The notes: generated by a model not told the origin, from the letters alone. A DNA stretch of 64,000 bases from Pseudomonas sp. GM50 (GCF_000282375.1 NZ_AKJK01000015.1:1-64000), one strand, 5' to 3'. Shown: positions 8,951 through 18,593, numbered from the stretch's first letter. Numbers and translations are program-made.

Positions 8951-9856
8951 TCATGCCGCATTCTTGATCTTCTGCAACGATCCAGCGACCAGTTTGCCAA
9001 AGGCATCGACCGGCCCTTGCAGGTTGCCGAGAAAGTGCGGGTAGATCAGCCACAGGTCCATCAGCGGTTTGAAATCCTTGAGCGGCATCACCGCCAACTG
9101 ATCGAAATGCGCACTGCGCTCCAGCAACGGACGCGGTACCAGGCCGAGCCCCATCCCGTCGGCGACCAGGCCCAACTGCAACTCGGTACCGAAGGTTTCC
9201 AGATTGACCCGCAGAGCCAGTCCTTGATCTGACAGAGTGCGTTGCAACCCGGCGCGAAAACCGCAGCCGTCAGGGTTGAGAATCCAGCCACTCTGGTAAA
9301 CGTCGGCGAGTTTGCACGCACGCTTGGACACTTGCGCCTTGGCGCAGACCACCACCAGTTCCATCTTGCCGATGGACTCACCGACGATGTTGTCCGGAAA
9401 AATCTTGCCCGCCGGGAACAGCGCCGCCGCAGCATCCAGTTCACCGCGCTCGATCTTGCCGACCAGTTGACTGCCCCACCCTGTTGCCACCTGCGCGCGC
9501 AATTCGGGGTATTCGACGCGCAGATGCTTGAGGGCATCGAGCAGCACCACATCGCCGATGGTTTGCGGAACGCCCAGGCGCAACAGCCCGGTGGGCGGCG
9601 CATCGGTGGCCACCAGTTCGCGCAACGCGTCCATTTCCCGCAGGATCAAACGGCACTGTTCATACACCCGCGTGCCGATCAACGTGGGCTTGAGCGGCTT
9701 GGTGTTGCGGTCGAAAAGCTCCACGCCCAACGCCTGCTCGAAGTTCTGCACACGCCGGGTAATGGCCGGCTGGGTCAACTGCAACGACTCGGCCGCATGG
9801 CTGATGGACTGGCAACGAATCACTTCGACGAAGGCATCGATATCATCAATTTTCAT
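8951..9856 (-). CDS. LysR-family transcriptional regulator
   Basis: About 301 residues from the ATG at 9856 (MKIDDIDAFVEV), which puts the winged HTH at the normal N-terminal place (SISHAAESLQLTQPAITRRV); the upstream extension to 9901 is not LysR-like. The effector-binding domain follows at about residues 90-290. The protein resembles the LysR regulators found divergent from 3-mercaptopropionate dioxygenase genes in Pseudomonas. It is divergent from that gene here (230 bp apart) and is the likely regulator of the dioxygenase-rhodanese pair. A broader role in organosulfur control is possible. Confidence 0.9.
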   Translation of the reverse strand: MKIDDIDAFVEVIRCQSISHAAESLQLTQPAITRRVQNFEQALGVELFDRNTKPLKPTLIGTRVYEQCRLILREMDALRELVATDAPPTGLLRLGVPQTIGDVVLLDALKHLRVEYPELRAQVATGWGSQLVGKIERGELDAAAALFPAGKIFPDNIVGESIGKMELVVVCAKAQVSKRACKLADVYQSGWILNPDGCGFRAGLQRTLSDQGLALRVNLETFGTELQLGLVADGMGLGLVPRPLLERSAHFDQLAVMPLKDFKPLMDLWLIYPHFLGNLQGPVDAFGKLVAGSLQKIKNAA

Positions 9857-9998
9857 TTGGCCCGCACATAGAGAACAGTCAATAAAATGTCTGAAAAGCA
9901 TAGTTCTATTGCCGGAATCTGGATAGCCCGGAGCGCTCCCCTGCCCCTATCGATAACGTCTAACGCTATTCAATCGAGTTCTTAATTCCTTTCAGCTA

Positions 9999-10007
9999 TA
10001 ACCTAAT
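9999..10007 (+). promoter_or_regulatory. TAACCTAAT motif upstream of the thiol dioxygenase
   Basis: Identical to the motif at 6455-6463 and followed by the similar run CATTAAAAAATAG. It lies about 80 bp before the dioxygenase start and 143 bp before the divergent LysR start, a sensible place for an activator site. Confidence 0.4.
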
Positions 10008-10086
10008 CATTAAAAAATAGCATATTAAGAACAATCATTATGCTTAGATAATCACAACAACCTTCGAAACGAACGATGGAATCGCC

Positions 10087-10695
10087 ATGACCCAGGCCCG
10101 ACACCCAGAGAGACTCAGAGCATTCATAGGCGCCCTGGCTGAACTGATCGACAGCCACCCGCGCGAGGGTGACCTGTTGCATCGCGGTGGCAAGTTGCTC
10201 AGCCAATTGGTCAGCCACGACGACTGGCTGCCGGAAGACTTTGCCCGCCCTGATCCGCGGCATTATCAACAATACCTGTTGCATGCCGATTCACGGCAGC
10301 GCTTCAGCGTCGTCAGTTTTGTCTGGGGGCCGGGGCAACGCACACCGATCCACGATCATCGGGTCTGGGGCCTGATCGGCATGTTGCGCGGTGCCGAATA
10401 TTCCCAAGGTTTCGCCCGCCACACCGACGGCACGCTGGTGGCCGAGGGCAACCGGATTCAGCTGGAACCCGGTCAGGTCGAAGCGGTGTCGCCCAAGATT
10501 GGCGACATTCATCAAGTCAGCAATGCCTTTGATGATCAGGTGTCCATCAGCATCCATGTCTATGGCGCCAACATCGGCGCCGTGCGCCGCGCGGTGTATC
10601 AGCCCGACGGCAGCGAAAAACTGTTTATCTCCGGTTATTCCAACGCCTTTCTCCCCAACATCTGGGATCTGTCCAAAGAGAGCCAAGCCTTATGA
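10087..10695 (+). CDS. 3-mercaptopropionate dioxygenase / cysteine dioxygenase type I family
   Basis: 202-residue cupin. The iron ligands are visible as H89 and H91 (TPIHDHRVWG) and H142 (GDIHQVSN). These positions match the 3-His site described for the Pseudomonas aeruginosa 3-mercaptopropionate dioxygenase, and WG follows the first motif as in thiol dioxygenases. The family oxidises 3-mercaptopropionate or cysteine to the sulfinate with O2. The stop overlaps the start of the rhodanese gene (ATGA), so the pair is translationally coupled. The neighbourhood LysR-dioxygenase-rhodanese supports the 3-mercaptopropionate reading over plain cysteine dioxygenase. Confidence 0.9.
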   Translation: MTQARHPERLRAFIGALAELIDSHPREGDLLHRGGKLLSQLVSHDDWLPEDFARPDPRHYQQYLLHADSRQRFSVVSFVWGPGQRTPIHDHRVWGLIGMLRGAEYSQGFARHTDGTLVAEGNRIQLEPGQVEAVSPKIGDIHQVSNAFDDQVSISIHVYGANIGAVRRAVYQPDGSEKLFISGYSNAFLPNIWDLSKESQAL

Positions 10696-12290
10696 GTACA
10701 AGCCCTGTAAAAAAAGAGCTGATCCGCTCCTTCGCCGAGATTCGAAAGGCACTGTTGAACAAAGAAGAACTGGCCCTCGTCGATGTGCGTGAAGAGGCGC
10801 CTTTCGCTGAGGCGCACCCGTTGTTCGCCGCCAACATTCCACTGTCCAGGCTTGAGCTGGAGGTGTACTCGCGGATCCCGCGGCTGGATACCCCGGTGAC
10901 CGTCTACGACAACGGCGAAGGCCTCGCACAGATCGCCGCTCAGCGCTTGCAAGAGCTCGGCTACATCAATGTCGGCTTGCTGGAGGGTGGCCTGGACGGT
11001 TGGCGCCGTGCCGGTGGCGAGCTGTTTATCGACGTCAACGTGCCGAGCAAAGCCTTTGGCGAACTGGTGGAGAGCCAGCGTCACACGCCATCCCTGGCGG
11101 CGGAAGAAGTGCAGGCACTGCTCGACAGCGAAGCCGATGTGGTGGTGCTCGACGCCCGGCGTTTTGATGAATACCAGACCATGAGCATTCCCACCGGGAT
11201 CAGCGTACCCGGGGCCGAATTGGTCTTACGCGCTCGGGAACTGGCGCCGGACCCGGCAACGCGGATAATCGTCAACTGCGCCGGTCGCACCCGCAGCATC
11301 ATCGGCACTCAGTCGTTGATCAATTCCGGTATCGCCAACCCGGTTTCAGCCTTGCGCAACGGCACCATCGGCTGGACCCTGGCCGGTCAAAAACTGCAAC
11401 ACGGCCAGTCACGCCGGTTCGCGCCGACCAGCGAAGAACACCGACACATCGCCGCCCAGGATGCCCGTCGCGTCGCCGACAAAGCGCTGGTCGGCCGCGC
11501 AACCCTGGCCGACTTGCAAGGCTGGCAACAGGAAGCAACCCGCAGCACTTACCTGTTCGACGTCCGCACCCCGGAAGAATTCGAGACCGGCCACCTGCCC
11601 GCCGCCCGCTCGACACCGGGCGGCCAACTGGTGCAGGAAACCGATCACTTTGCCAGCGTGCGCGGCGCGCGCCTGGTGCTGGTCGATGACGATGGCGTGA
11701 GGGCCAACATGTCGGCGTCCTGGCTTTCGCAATTGGGGTGGGAGGTGCATGTGCTGGATGACGTTCAGCCTGCGCATTTCAGCGAGAAAGGTGCCTGGCA
11801 GGCGCCGGTCCCCACGCCGCGGCAAGCCGAGGAAATCAGCCCCGAAACCCTGGCCGAATGGCTGACCCATGGCGACAGTGTGGTGCTGGATTTCACCAGC
11901 AGCGCCAACTACGTCAAACGCCATATCCCCGGTGCATGGTGGGCACTGCGCGGGCAATTGCGCGAAGCCCTGGCCAACGTACCGGCCGCACAACGCTACG
12001 TGCTGACCTGTGGCAGCAGCCAATTGGCACGGCTGGCTGTCGCTGATGTCGAGGCCCTGACCGGCAAACCCGTGTTCCTGCTCAAGGGCGGCACGGCCAG
12101 CTGGATCGCTGCGCAACTGCCACTGCAAGACGGTGAAACTCATCTGGCTTCACCGCGCATTGATCGCTATCGCCGCCCCTATGAAGGCACCGACAGTCCT
12201 CGCGAAGCAATGCAAGCCTATCTGGACTGGGAATATGGATTGGTAGCGCAACTGGCCCGCGACGCCACCCACGGCTTTTTTGTGATCTGA
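10692..12290 (+). CDS. Multidomain rhodanese (thiosulfate sulfurtransferase-like) protein
   Basis: 532 residues, about four rhodanese folds in tandem. Domains 2 and 4 keep the catalytic cysteine in the loop (C196 in IVNCAGRTRS; C440 in LTCGSSQLAR). Domains 1 and 3 have lost it (VTVYDNGEG and VLVDDDGVR at the equivalent place). Such proteins carry sulfur as persulfide between donors and acceptors. Coupling to the thiol dioxygenase by a 4-bp overlap suggests handling of sulfite, sulfide or persulfide made from 3-mercaptopropionate or related thiols. No signal peptide is visible, so it is cytoplasmic. Confidence 0.9.
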   Translation: MSTSPVKKELIRSFAEIRKALLNKEELALVDVREEAPFAEAHPLFAANIPLSRLELEVYSRIPRLDTPVTVYDNGEGLAQIAAQRLQELGYINVGLLEGGLDGWRRAGGELFIDVNVPSKAFGELVESQRHTPSLAAEEVQALLDSEADVVVLDARRFDEYQTMSIPTGISVPGAELVLRARELAPDPATRIIVNCAGRTRSIIGTQSLINSGIANPVSALRNGTIGWTLAGQKLQHGQSRRFAPTSEEHRHIAAQDARRVADKALVGRATLADLQGWQQEATRSTYLFDVRTPEEFETGHLPAARSTPGGQLVQETDHFASVRGARLVLVDDDGVRANMSASWLSQLGWEVHVLDDVQPAHFSEKGAWQAPVPTPRQAEEISPETLAEWLTHGDSVVLDFTSSANYVKRHIPGAWWALRGQLREALANVPAAQRYVLTCGSSQLARLAVADVEALTGKPVFLLKGGTASWIAAQLPLQDGETHLASPRIDRYRRPYEGTDSPREAMQAYLDWEYGLVAQLARDATHGFFVI

Positions 12291-12320
12291 GCCCTTAAGG
12301 CTTCTGCGCCGTATACCGGG

Positions 12321-12380
12321 CAGCGCCGTTTGATACGCCCAACGTTGAATTCAGCCCGACCCCTTTCTCCAGGCGGAGGT
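12321..12380 (+). promoter_or_regulatory. Conserved leader, copy 2
   Basis: CAGCGCCGTT at 12321, then CCGACCCC at 12356 and GGCGGAGG at 12372. The distance from CAGC to CCGACCCC is 35 bases, against 36 and 38 in the other two copies. The upstream AT-rich element of copies 1 and 3 is not evident. The real start of the next gene is about 40 bases further on. Confidence 0.4.
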
Positions 12381-12417
12381 GACAAGAAGCATCAAGACCC
12401 GCCTGGAGCATGCAATT

Positions 12418-13386
12418 ATGAGTTTCACCCAGCCGTTCAAATATCTGCTGATCGCCACCGCCCTCACCTTTGGCGCCGTCACTTACGCCGCCGACCTGCA
12501 ACCGCTGTTGGTGGCCAATCAAAAGTCCACGATCAAGGTACTGCTGGAGGTCTCCGGTGAACTGAAAAACGTGCCCTACCAGATCCAGTTCTCCGAGTTC
12601 CCCGCCGCCGCGCCGTTAGGTGAAGCGTTGAACGCTGGAGCGGTGGACATCGGCGCCCTGGGCGATGCGCCTTATGTGTTCGCCCTCGGCGCCGGTGCGC
12701 CGCTCAAAGTGGTCAGCATCATTCATGCCGAGGGGCGCAATACCACTGCCATTCTTGTGCCCAAGGATTCACCGATCAAGGATGTCTCAGGCCTCAAGGG
12801 CAAGCGCATCGTCACCACGCGCGGCTCGATCGGGCACTACCTGGCCATCAAGGCCCTGCGCGACGCCGGCCTGAGCACCCAGGATGTGCAGTTCGTGTTC
12901 CTGCTGCCCAGCGAGTCAAGACTGGTGCTGGATAACGGCACCGCGGATGCCTGGTCCACGTGGGATCCCTACACCACCGTCGTCACCTCTCAGAGTCAGG
13001 CCAGGATCCTGGTCAGCGGCAGCAACCTGCTGAGCAATCACCTTTATCTCGCAGCCACCGACAAGGCCATCGTCGATAAGCGCCAGCAACTGGACGACTT
13101 CGTCGCCCGGGTCGACCGGGCCTACCGCTGGAGCAACGAGCACCCCAATGAGTACGCCGCCGCCCAGGCCAAAATCACCGGCCTGCCCCTGGCGGTGCAT
13201 GTGGCCGTGGCCAAGGCGACCCACATGCAACCGGTGGTGATTGACGACGCGGTCGTCAGCGGCTTGCAGGCCACCGCCGACATCTATCAGGAAGAAGGCT
13301 TGCTGACCCGACACATCGACGTCTCCCAAGGCTTCGACAAGAGCTTCAACACCAAACGTCCCCCACTTACCCAGGCTTCGCGCTAA
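12418..13386 (+). CDS. Sulfonate/organosulfur ABC transporter substrate-binding protein (orphan)
   Basis: About 322 residues from the ATG at 12418 (MSFTQPFKYLL). Earlier in-frame starts add residues before a clear Sec signal peptide that ends near TYAADL. The SsuA-like fold shows LNAGAVDIGALGDAPYVFA, RIVTTRGSIGHYLAIKAL and a substrate-pocket region near DAWSTWDPYT. There is no permease or ATPase beside it. It is followed 12 bp later by an LLM monooxygenase and then another binding protein. It probably feeds the single importer at 4711-6373 or one outside the window. Confidence 0.88.
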   Translation: MSFTQPFKYLLIATALTFGAVTYAADLQPLLVANQKSTIKVLLEVSGELKNVPYQIQFSEFPAAAPLGEALNAGAVDIGALGDAPYVFALGAGAPLKVVSIIHAEGRNTTAILVPKDSPIKDVSGLKGKRIVTTRGSIGHYLAIKALRDAGLSTQDVQFVFLLPSESRLVLDNGTADAWSTWDPYTTVVTSQSQARILVSGSNLLSNHLYLAATDKAIVDKRQQLDDFVARVDRAYRWSNEHPNEYAAAQAKITGLPLAVHVAVAKATHMQPVVIDDAVVSGLQATADIYQEEGLLTRHIDVSQGFDKSFNTKRPPLTQASR

Positions 13387-13398
13387 AGGAGTAGAACC

Positions 13399-14745
13399 AT
13401 GAGCAAGCAACGCCAACTCAAACTCGGGGCGATGGTCCATGGCGTCGGCCATGGTTGGGGCGAATGGCGCCACCCGCAAGCCCTGCCCAATGCCAGCGTG
13501 AATTTCGGTTTCTATCAGCAGCAAACGCAACTGGCTGAAGCGGCGAAGTTCGACTTCGTGTTTATCGCCGACAGCCTGCACATCCATGAGAAGTCGAGCC
13601 CGCACTACCTCAATCGCTTCGAGCCGCTGACCATCCTCTCGGCGCTGGCCGCGACCACTCGCCACATCGGCCTGGTGGCAACCGTCACCGTCAGCTACAC
13701 CGAACCGTTCCAGGTGGCGCGCCAGTTTGCGTCCCTGGACCACATCAGCGGCGGTCGTGCCGGCTGGAACGTGGTGACCTCCTGGCTCAGCGGCACCGCC
13801 GATAATTTCGGCAAGGCCGAGCACCCGCCCCATGCGGTGCGCTACCGCATCGCCAAGGAGCATGTGAATGTGGTCAAGGGGTTGTGGGACTCCTGGGAAG
13901 ACGACGCCTTCGCCTACAACAAGCAAAGCGGCGAGTTTTTCACCCCCGGCAAACTGCATGCGCTGGAGCACAAAGGTGAATTTTTCTCGGTAAAAGGCCC
14001 GCTCAACATCGCCCGCTCCCGGCAAGGTCAGCCGGTGATTTTCCAGGCCGGCACCTCTGAGGACGGACGTAATTTCGCCGCGGAGAATTCCGATGCGATT
14101 TTCGTCAGCCCCGAGGGGTTCGACGAAGCACGCGCCTATTATCAGGACCTGAAAAAACGCGCCAGCGGCTTCGGCCGGGATGCACAAAAGCTGTCGATCC
14201 TGCCGGGCATCCGTCCGATCGTTGGCCGCGATGAAGCAGAAGTTGAAAGCCGCTATCAGCAAGCGGTGGAACTGGTGAGTATTGAGGATGCGATTGTCGC
14301 CCTCGGCAGGCCGTTCAATGACCATGATTTCAGCCAGTACCCATTGGATGCGCCATTCCCCGAGCTGGGTGACTTAGGCTCCAATAGCCAGAAAGGCGGT
14401 TCGGACCGGATCAAACAACTGGCCAAAGACGAAGGCCTGACCTTGCGCGAAGTGGCCCTGCGTTTCTCCCGGCCACGGCGCGACTTCGTCGGCACGCCTG
14501 AGCAGGTTGCGGACGCCCTTCAGACCTGGTTCGAAGAAGGCGCATCTGACGGTTTCATCATTAATTCGGTGCTGCCGGACGGTCTGCAATATTTCACCGA
14601 GCTCGTCGTGCCGGTGCTGCAACAGCGCGGTCTGTTTCGCGATGAATACAGCGGCACGACCCTGCGCGACAACCTCGGGCTTGAGGCACCCGCCAACCGT
14701 TACACAACCGCCCAGGTTCACCAGAAGAGCGAGGCACTGGCATGA
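13399..14745 (+). CDS. NtaA/DmoA/SnaA-family LLM flavin-dependent monooxygenase
   Basis: 448 residues, the usual length of the longer luciferase-like monooxygenases. Markers are [48 protein letters not shown] and [19 protein letters not shown]. Family members oxidise dimethyl sulfide, nitrilotriacetate, dibenzothiophene sulfone and similar compounds with FMNH2 supplied by a separate reductase. It lies between two substrate-binding proteins and overlaps the next by 4 bp (ATGA). An organosulfur substrate is the likely assignment; the exact compound is unknown. Confidence 0.88.
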   Translation: MSKQRQLKLGAMVHGVGHGWGEWRHPQALPNASVNFGFYQQQTQLAEAAKFDFVFIADSLHIHEKSSPHYLNRFEPLTILSALAATTRHIGLVATVTVSYTEPFQVARQFASLDHISGGRAGWNVVTSWLSGTADNFGKAEHPPHAVRYRIAKEHVNVVKGLWDSWEDDAFAYNKQSGEFFTPGKLHALEHKGEFFSVKGPLNIARSRQGQPVIFQAGTSEDGRNFAAENSDAIFVSPEGFDEARAYYQDLKKRASGFGRDAQKLSILPGIRPIVGRDEAEVESRYQQAVELVSIEDAIVALGRPFNDHDFSQYPLDAPFPELGDLGSNSQKGGSDRIKQLAKDEGLTLREVALRFSRPRRDFVGTPEQVADALQTWFEEGASDGFIINSVLPDGLQYFTELVVPVLQQRGLFRDEYSGTTLRDNLGLEAPANRYTTAQVHQKSEALA

Positions 14746-15758
14746 GCGAATCCTTTAATCACCTGCCAGGGCAGTTCAATCGTCGCGGCTTCCTGACGGC
14801 CAGTTCGATCGCCCTCGGGGCGCTGGGGCTGTCCTCGATGGGATTGGCTTCGCGTGCGTTCGCGCAAAACACCTCGCTTTCGGACCTGACCCTGGGCGTC
14901 GCCACTTATCGCGGCCAGGAGTCGTATTTCACCGAAGACGCCGGCACCGCTAACCGCCCTTACAAAGTCGATTACGCGGAGTTTGCCGGCGGCAACCTGA
15001 TCGTCGAAGCGCTGGCCTCGGGCAGCCTGGACATCGGCTCCATGAGCGAGATCCCACCGATTTTCTCGATTCAGAGCCATCGCCAACCGCGACTCATCGC
15101 AGTGATACAAGGCGACGTGAACAACCAGGTGTTCCTGATTCCCAAGGACTCGAAACTCGAATCGGTCGGGCAGTTGCGCGGCAAACGGGTCGGGTACGTG
15201 CGCTCGACCACCTCGCATTACTTTCTGATCAAGGCACTGAAAGAACAGGGCCTGACGATGAACGACATCACCGCCGTGGCGCTCACGCCGCAGGATGGTT
15301 TCAGTGCTTTCCAGAGCGGTCAGCTCGATGCCTGGGTGATTTATGGGGTGTTTATCCAGTTGGCGAAATTCCGCAGTGGCGCCCGGGTGTTGAAAACCGC
15401 CGAGGGTTATTTGTCCGGCAACTACTTGATGGCGGCGCGCCCCGCGGCCCTCGAAGACCCGCTGCGCAAACAAGCGATTCAGGACTACTTGCAGCGCACG
15501 GCGCGCACGCTGGAATGGATCAATAACAACCCCGAACCCTGGGCCGCCAAATCCGCGCAGCTACTGGGCGTCGACAAAGCGGTGTTTCTCGACATGTACA
15601 ACAGCCGCAGCCAGCCGTGGAAAGTCATCGAAGTGGACGACCAGGCGATTGCCTCGCAACAGGAGGTCGCGGATTTGTTCTTCGCTGCGGGTGTGTTGAG
15701 CGAACGGCTGGATGTCAGTCCGTTGTGGGACCGGCAGTTCAAGTTGTTGCCGATATGA
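14742..15758 (+). CDS. Tat-exported sulfonate-type ABC substrate-binding protein (orphan)
   Basis: 338 residues. The N-terminus carries a twin-arginine signal ([11 protein letters not shown], then a hydrophobic stretch ending ASRAFAQN). The SsuA/NMT1-like domain shows [32 protein letters not shown] and [18 protein letters not shown]. It overlaps the monooxygenase gene by 4 bp, so the two are probably co-translated. Tat export implies folding in the cytoplasm, unlike its Sec- or lipoprotein-exported neighbours. There is no membrane component alongside. The ligand is unknown but probably an organosulfur compound. Confidence 0.87.
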   Translation: MSESFNHLPGQFNRRGFLTASSIALGALGLSSMGLASRAFAQNTSLSDLTLGVATYRGQESYFTEDAGTANRPYKVDYAEFAGGNLIVEALASGSLDIGSMSEIPPIFSIQSHRQPRLIAVIQGDVNNQVFLIPKDSKLESVGQLRGKRVGYVRSTTSHYFLIKALKEQGLTMNDITAVALTPQDGFSAFQSGQLDAWVIYGVFIQLAKFRSGARVLKTAEGYLSGNYLMAARPAALEDPLRKQAIQDYLQRTARTLEWINNNPEPWAAKSAQLLGVDKAVFLDMYNSRSQPWKVIEVDDQAIASQQEVADLFFAAGVLSERLDVSPLWDRQFKLLPI

Positions 15759-15802
15759 GCCCTAAAGTCGAGCACCCCACCCTGTGGCAAGACGGCTTGT
15801 CC

Positions 15803-15936
15803 GTGGCGAGGGGGCTTGTCGGAACGCCGCATCGCCCCGTTGGGTCGCGAAGCGGCCCCGGCATTCGTTCAGCTACACCGTGCCAGCAGGTTATGCGACT
15901 GCTTCGCAGCCGAGCGGGGGCGAGCCCCCTCGCCAC
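15803..15936. repeat. Inverted REP-like pair (GTGGCGAGGGGG type)
   Basis: GTGGCGAGGGGGCTTG at 15803-15818 and a near-perfect complement ending CCCCCTCGCCAC at 15936 frame an intergenic stretch of about 130 bases. It is a second REP class, different from the pairs at 7876 and 18167. Confidence 0.7.
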
Positions 15937-15990
15937 AATGAATCTTCAAAGCCTGGATCTACTTACACTTCATGATCGAGTGAATCCACT

Positions 15991-17178
15991 ATGAGCATTT
16001 CCTCTCAACACGCTCCGCCACTGCGATCCATCGAGGCGGCGAATTTCGAAGCCTTGCTGGAAACCATCGGCGCACAACTCGGCGCCACGGCGCACCTTTA
16101 TGACGAAAGCGGCGCCTTCCCCCAGGACAATTTCAAGCTGCTGCAGGAGCACGGCCTGGTCGCGCTGACCGTGCCCAAAGCCCTCGGCGGTGGTGGCGCG
16201 AATCTGGCCCAGGCGCGCAAGGCGATCAGCGCAATCGCCAAGGGTGAACCCTCGACGGCGTTGATCCTGGTGATGCAGTACATCCAGCACGCGCGCCTGC
16301 AAGACAGTAAAACCTGGCCCGAAGCATTGCGCCTGCAAGTGGCGCAAGACGCCGTCCAGCAAGGCGCGTTGATCAACGCCCTGCGGGTCGAGCCCGACCT
16401 CGGCACCCCGGCTCGCGGTGGTTTGCCAGCGACCGTTGCCCGGCGCACCTCCGCCGGTTGGCGCATCAGTGGCCGAAAAATCTACTCCACCGGCAGTCAT
16501 GGCCTGACATGGTTCAGCGTCTGGGCACGCAGCACCGATGAAGATCCACTGGTCGGTGCCTGGCTGGTGCACAAGGACACACCCGGCATCAGCATCATCG
16601 AGGATTGGGACCATCTGGGCATGCGCGCGACGTGCAGCCACGAAGTGGTGTTCGACAATGTGCTGGTGCCGCTGGATCATGCCGTCAGCGTCAGCCCCTG
16701 GAGCGCGCCGCAACCCGAACTCGATGGCGACGGCTTCCTGTGGATGTCGGTGTTGCTCTCGTCGGTTTACGACGGCGTCGCCCAAGCCGCTCGCGACTGG
16801 TTGGTGGGTTGGCTGGAACAACGCAAGCCATCCAACCTCGGCGCGTCGCTCTCCACCCTTCCGCGCTTTCAGGAAACCGTCGGGCACATCGACACGCTGT
16901 TGTTCGCCAACCGCAGCCTGCTGGATTGCGCCGCCGAAGGACGCACGCCGGCCATTAACGCCGCGCAACTGAAGTACCTGGTGACCGGCAACGCCATCCG
17001 CGCCGTCGAGTTGGCCATCGAGGCGTCTGGCAACCCCGGCCTGTCCCGCACAAATCCGCTGCAACGGCATTACCGCGATGTGCTGTGCAGCCGTGTTCAC
17101 ACGCCGCAGAACGATGCCGTGCTGCAAGGCGTCGGCAAAGCGGTCTTCGCCCAGCGCCAGCAAAAGGAACGCCCATGA
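15991..17178 (+). CDS. SfnB/DszC-like acyl-CoA dehydrogenase-fold monooxygenase
   Basis: 395 residues. The N-terminal helical domain (LQEHGLVALTVPKALGGGG), the flavin-binding middle (RRTSAGWRISGRKIYSTGS, DHLGMRATCSHEVVFDN) and the C-terminal helices match the acyl-CoA dehydrogenase fold. The SfnB and DszC branches act in sulfur acquisition, oxidising organosulfur compounds with reduced flavin. It overlaps the next gene by 4 bp. The surrounding sulfur genes support this reading over a CoA-thioester dehydrogenase. Specific substrate unknown. Confidence 0.82.
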   Translation: MSISSQHAPPLRSIEAANFEALLETIGAQLGATAHLYDESGAFPQDNFKLLQEHGLVALTVPKALGGGGANLAQARKAISAIAKGEPSTALILVMQYIQHARLQDSKTWPEALRLQVAQDAVQQGALINALRVEPDLGTPARGGLPATVARRTSAGWRISGRKIYSTGSHGLTWFSVWARSTDEDPLVGAWLVHKDTPGISIIEDWDHLGMRATCSHEVVFDNVLVPLDHAVSVSPWSAPQPELDGDGFLWMSVLLSSVYDGVAQAARDWLVGWLEQRKPSNLGASLSTLPRFQETVGHIDTLLFANRSLLDCAAEGRTPAINAAQLKYLVTGNAIRAVELAIEASGNPGLSRTNPLQRHYRDVLCSRVHTPQNDAVLQGVGKAVFAQRQQKERP

Positions 17179-18134
17179 GCCAGCTCATTATCGCCAGCCA
17201 ACTGGATGAAGACTTCAACGATGTGATTCGTCAGCGCCTCGCACACACGCATCCTGACGCCCGATTAATCGATGTGCCAAGCGGCGTACCCAGCGACCTG
17301 CCGACTGAAGTCAGTATTTTGCTGGCGCGGCCGATCAATGTGCGCGGCTATCTGGCGCCGGACACACCGCCGCCGGGTTGGCCCTACGGTTTGAAGTGGA
17401 TTCAGGTGGTGTCTTCCGGCATCGACTTCTACCCCCAATGGCTGTTCAACGGCCCGCCGGTGAGCACTTCCCGGGGCAGCGCCGCCGAGAACATCGCCGA
17501 GTTCGCCCTGGCCGCGATCTTCGCTGCCGCCAAGCGTCTGCCGGACATTTGGGTGCATGACTCGCAATGGAATTTCACCGCACTGACGCCGCTCAAGGGC
17601 ACCACGTTGGGGATTCTCGGCTTCGGTGCGATTGGCCGCAGCCTGGCGAGCAAGGCCCACGCCTTGGGCATCAATGTGCTGGCGTTGCGTCAGAGTCAGA
17701 CGCCGTTCGAGGTGGAAGGCGTCGAAGCCGCGCGCGATATCCATGACCTGTTTGCCCGTTCCGACCATCTGGTGCTGGCCGCGCCGTTGACCGGCGCGAC
17801 CCGGCATATCGTCAACAGCGCGGTGCTCGCCAGCGCCAAACCCGGCCTGCATCTGATCAATATCGCCCGCGGCGGTCTGCTGGATCACGGGGCGTTGCTT
17901 GAAGCACTGGACAGCGCAACGATCGGCCTGGCTTCGCTGGACGTCACCGATCCCGAGCCACTGCCCGAAGGACATCCGTTCTACACCCATCCACGGGTGC
18001 GCTTGTCACCCCATACCTCGGCGATTTCCACCAACAGTGGCCATGAGATAGCTGACAGTTTCCTGGCCAACCTTGAGCGTTATCTCAACGGTTTGGCGTT
18101 GCAGAATCAGGCGAACGTACAACGCGGGTATTGA
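17175..18134 (+). CDS. D-isomer-specific 2-hydroxyacid dehydrogenase
   Basis: About 319 residues from the ATG at 17175 (MSQLIIASQ), which overlaps the previous stop. The frame extends upstream only inside the previous gene. The NAD(P)-binding motif is GILGFGAIGRS, and the catalytic residues sit in NIARGGLLD (Arg), DPEPLPEGHP (Glu) and LSPHTSA (His). The enzyme interconverts 2-oxo and D-2-hydroxy acids. Placed after an organosulfur oxidase, it may reduce or oxidise the product skeleton; that is inference. Confidence 0.88.
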   Translation: MSQLIIASQLDEDFNDVIRQRLAHTHPDARLIDVPSGVPSDLPTEVSILLARPINVRGYLAPDTPPPGWPYGLKWIQVVSSGIDFYPQWLFNGPPVSTSRGSAAENIAEFALAAIFAAAKRLPDIWVHDSQWNFTALTPLKGTTLGILGFGAIGRSLASKAHALGINVLALRQSQTPFEVEGVEAARDIHDLFARSDHLVLAAPLTGATRHIVNSAVLASAKPGLHLINIARGGLLDHGALLEALDSATIGLASLDVTDPEPLPEGHPFYTHPRVRLSPHTSAISTNSGHEIADSFLANLERYLNGLALQNQANVQRGY

Positions 18135-18166
18135 ACCCCGACACCCGTCACTCAAACGCAATCCAA

Positions 18167-18256
18167 TGTGGGAGCGGGCTTGCTCGCGAAGAGGGAGTGT
18201 CAGGCGACATCAATGTTGCCTGATCCACCGCCTTCGCGAGCAAGCCCGCTCCCACA
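18167..18256. repeat. REP pair (GTGGGAGC...GCTCGCGAA type)
   Basis: Two ~24-base units in inverted orientation (18167-18190 and 18233-18256) with about 42 bases between, the same geometry as the pair at 7876. It lies just after the dehydrogenase gene and may protect the 3' end or act as a weak terminator. Confidence 0.85.
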
Positions 18257-18330
18257 TTGGTTCTGCGCATCCGGAAGAAAATAACATCAGCTTTGCGCAT
18301 TTATAGAAGATTTTTAATGTCTATTTTTTA

Positions 18331-18418
18331 TAATTAACTTATAACCAATCGGACTTTTACAGCGCCGTATTATACAAATACTGTTACAACCATCACCGAC
18401 CCCTGACCAGGTGGAGGC
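18331..18418 (+). promoter_or_regulatory. Conserved promoter/leader, copy 3
   Basis: TAATTAACTTATAAC at 18331, CAGCGCCGTAT at 18360, CCGACCCC at 18396 and GGTGGAGG at 18410. Spacing agrees with copy 1 within about 2 bases. The receptor start codon lies about 175 bases further on, so this gives an unusually long untranslated leader, as expected of an RNA control element. The rest of the 18135-18593 gap holds a REP pair and no gene. Confidence 0.45.
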
Positions 18419-18593
18419 CCTCGGAACTGCACGTTTTTCCGGCCGACACCACTCCACGGTCAACTGCCACACCCACAACCTGAAAACGGCTCAAGCCCCC
18501 CGCCGCCATGGCTTTCGAAACATGGCCCCGGCAACGCTTTGCCCAAAAAAACATAACGACGCCAACGCTGCGCTTACACACTTGGGGTTCACC

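Noticed and set aside
12916-14325. 469-codon minus-strand frame opposite the LLM monooxygenase
   Set aside because: Antisense shadow of GC-rich coding sequence; the plus strand carries clear family motifs and the reverse has none.
7876-18256. REP pairs as a CRISPR array
   Set aside because: Only two inverted units per site, with no direct repeats and no regular spacers; they are REP elements.
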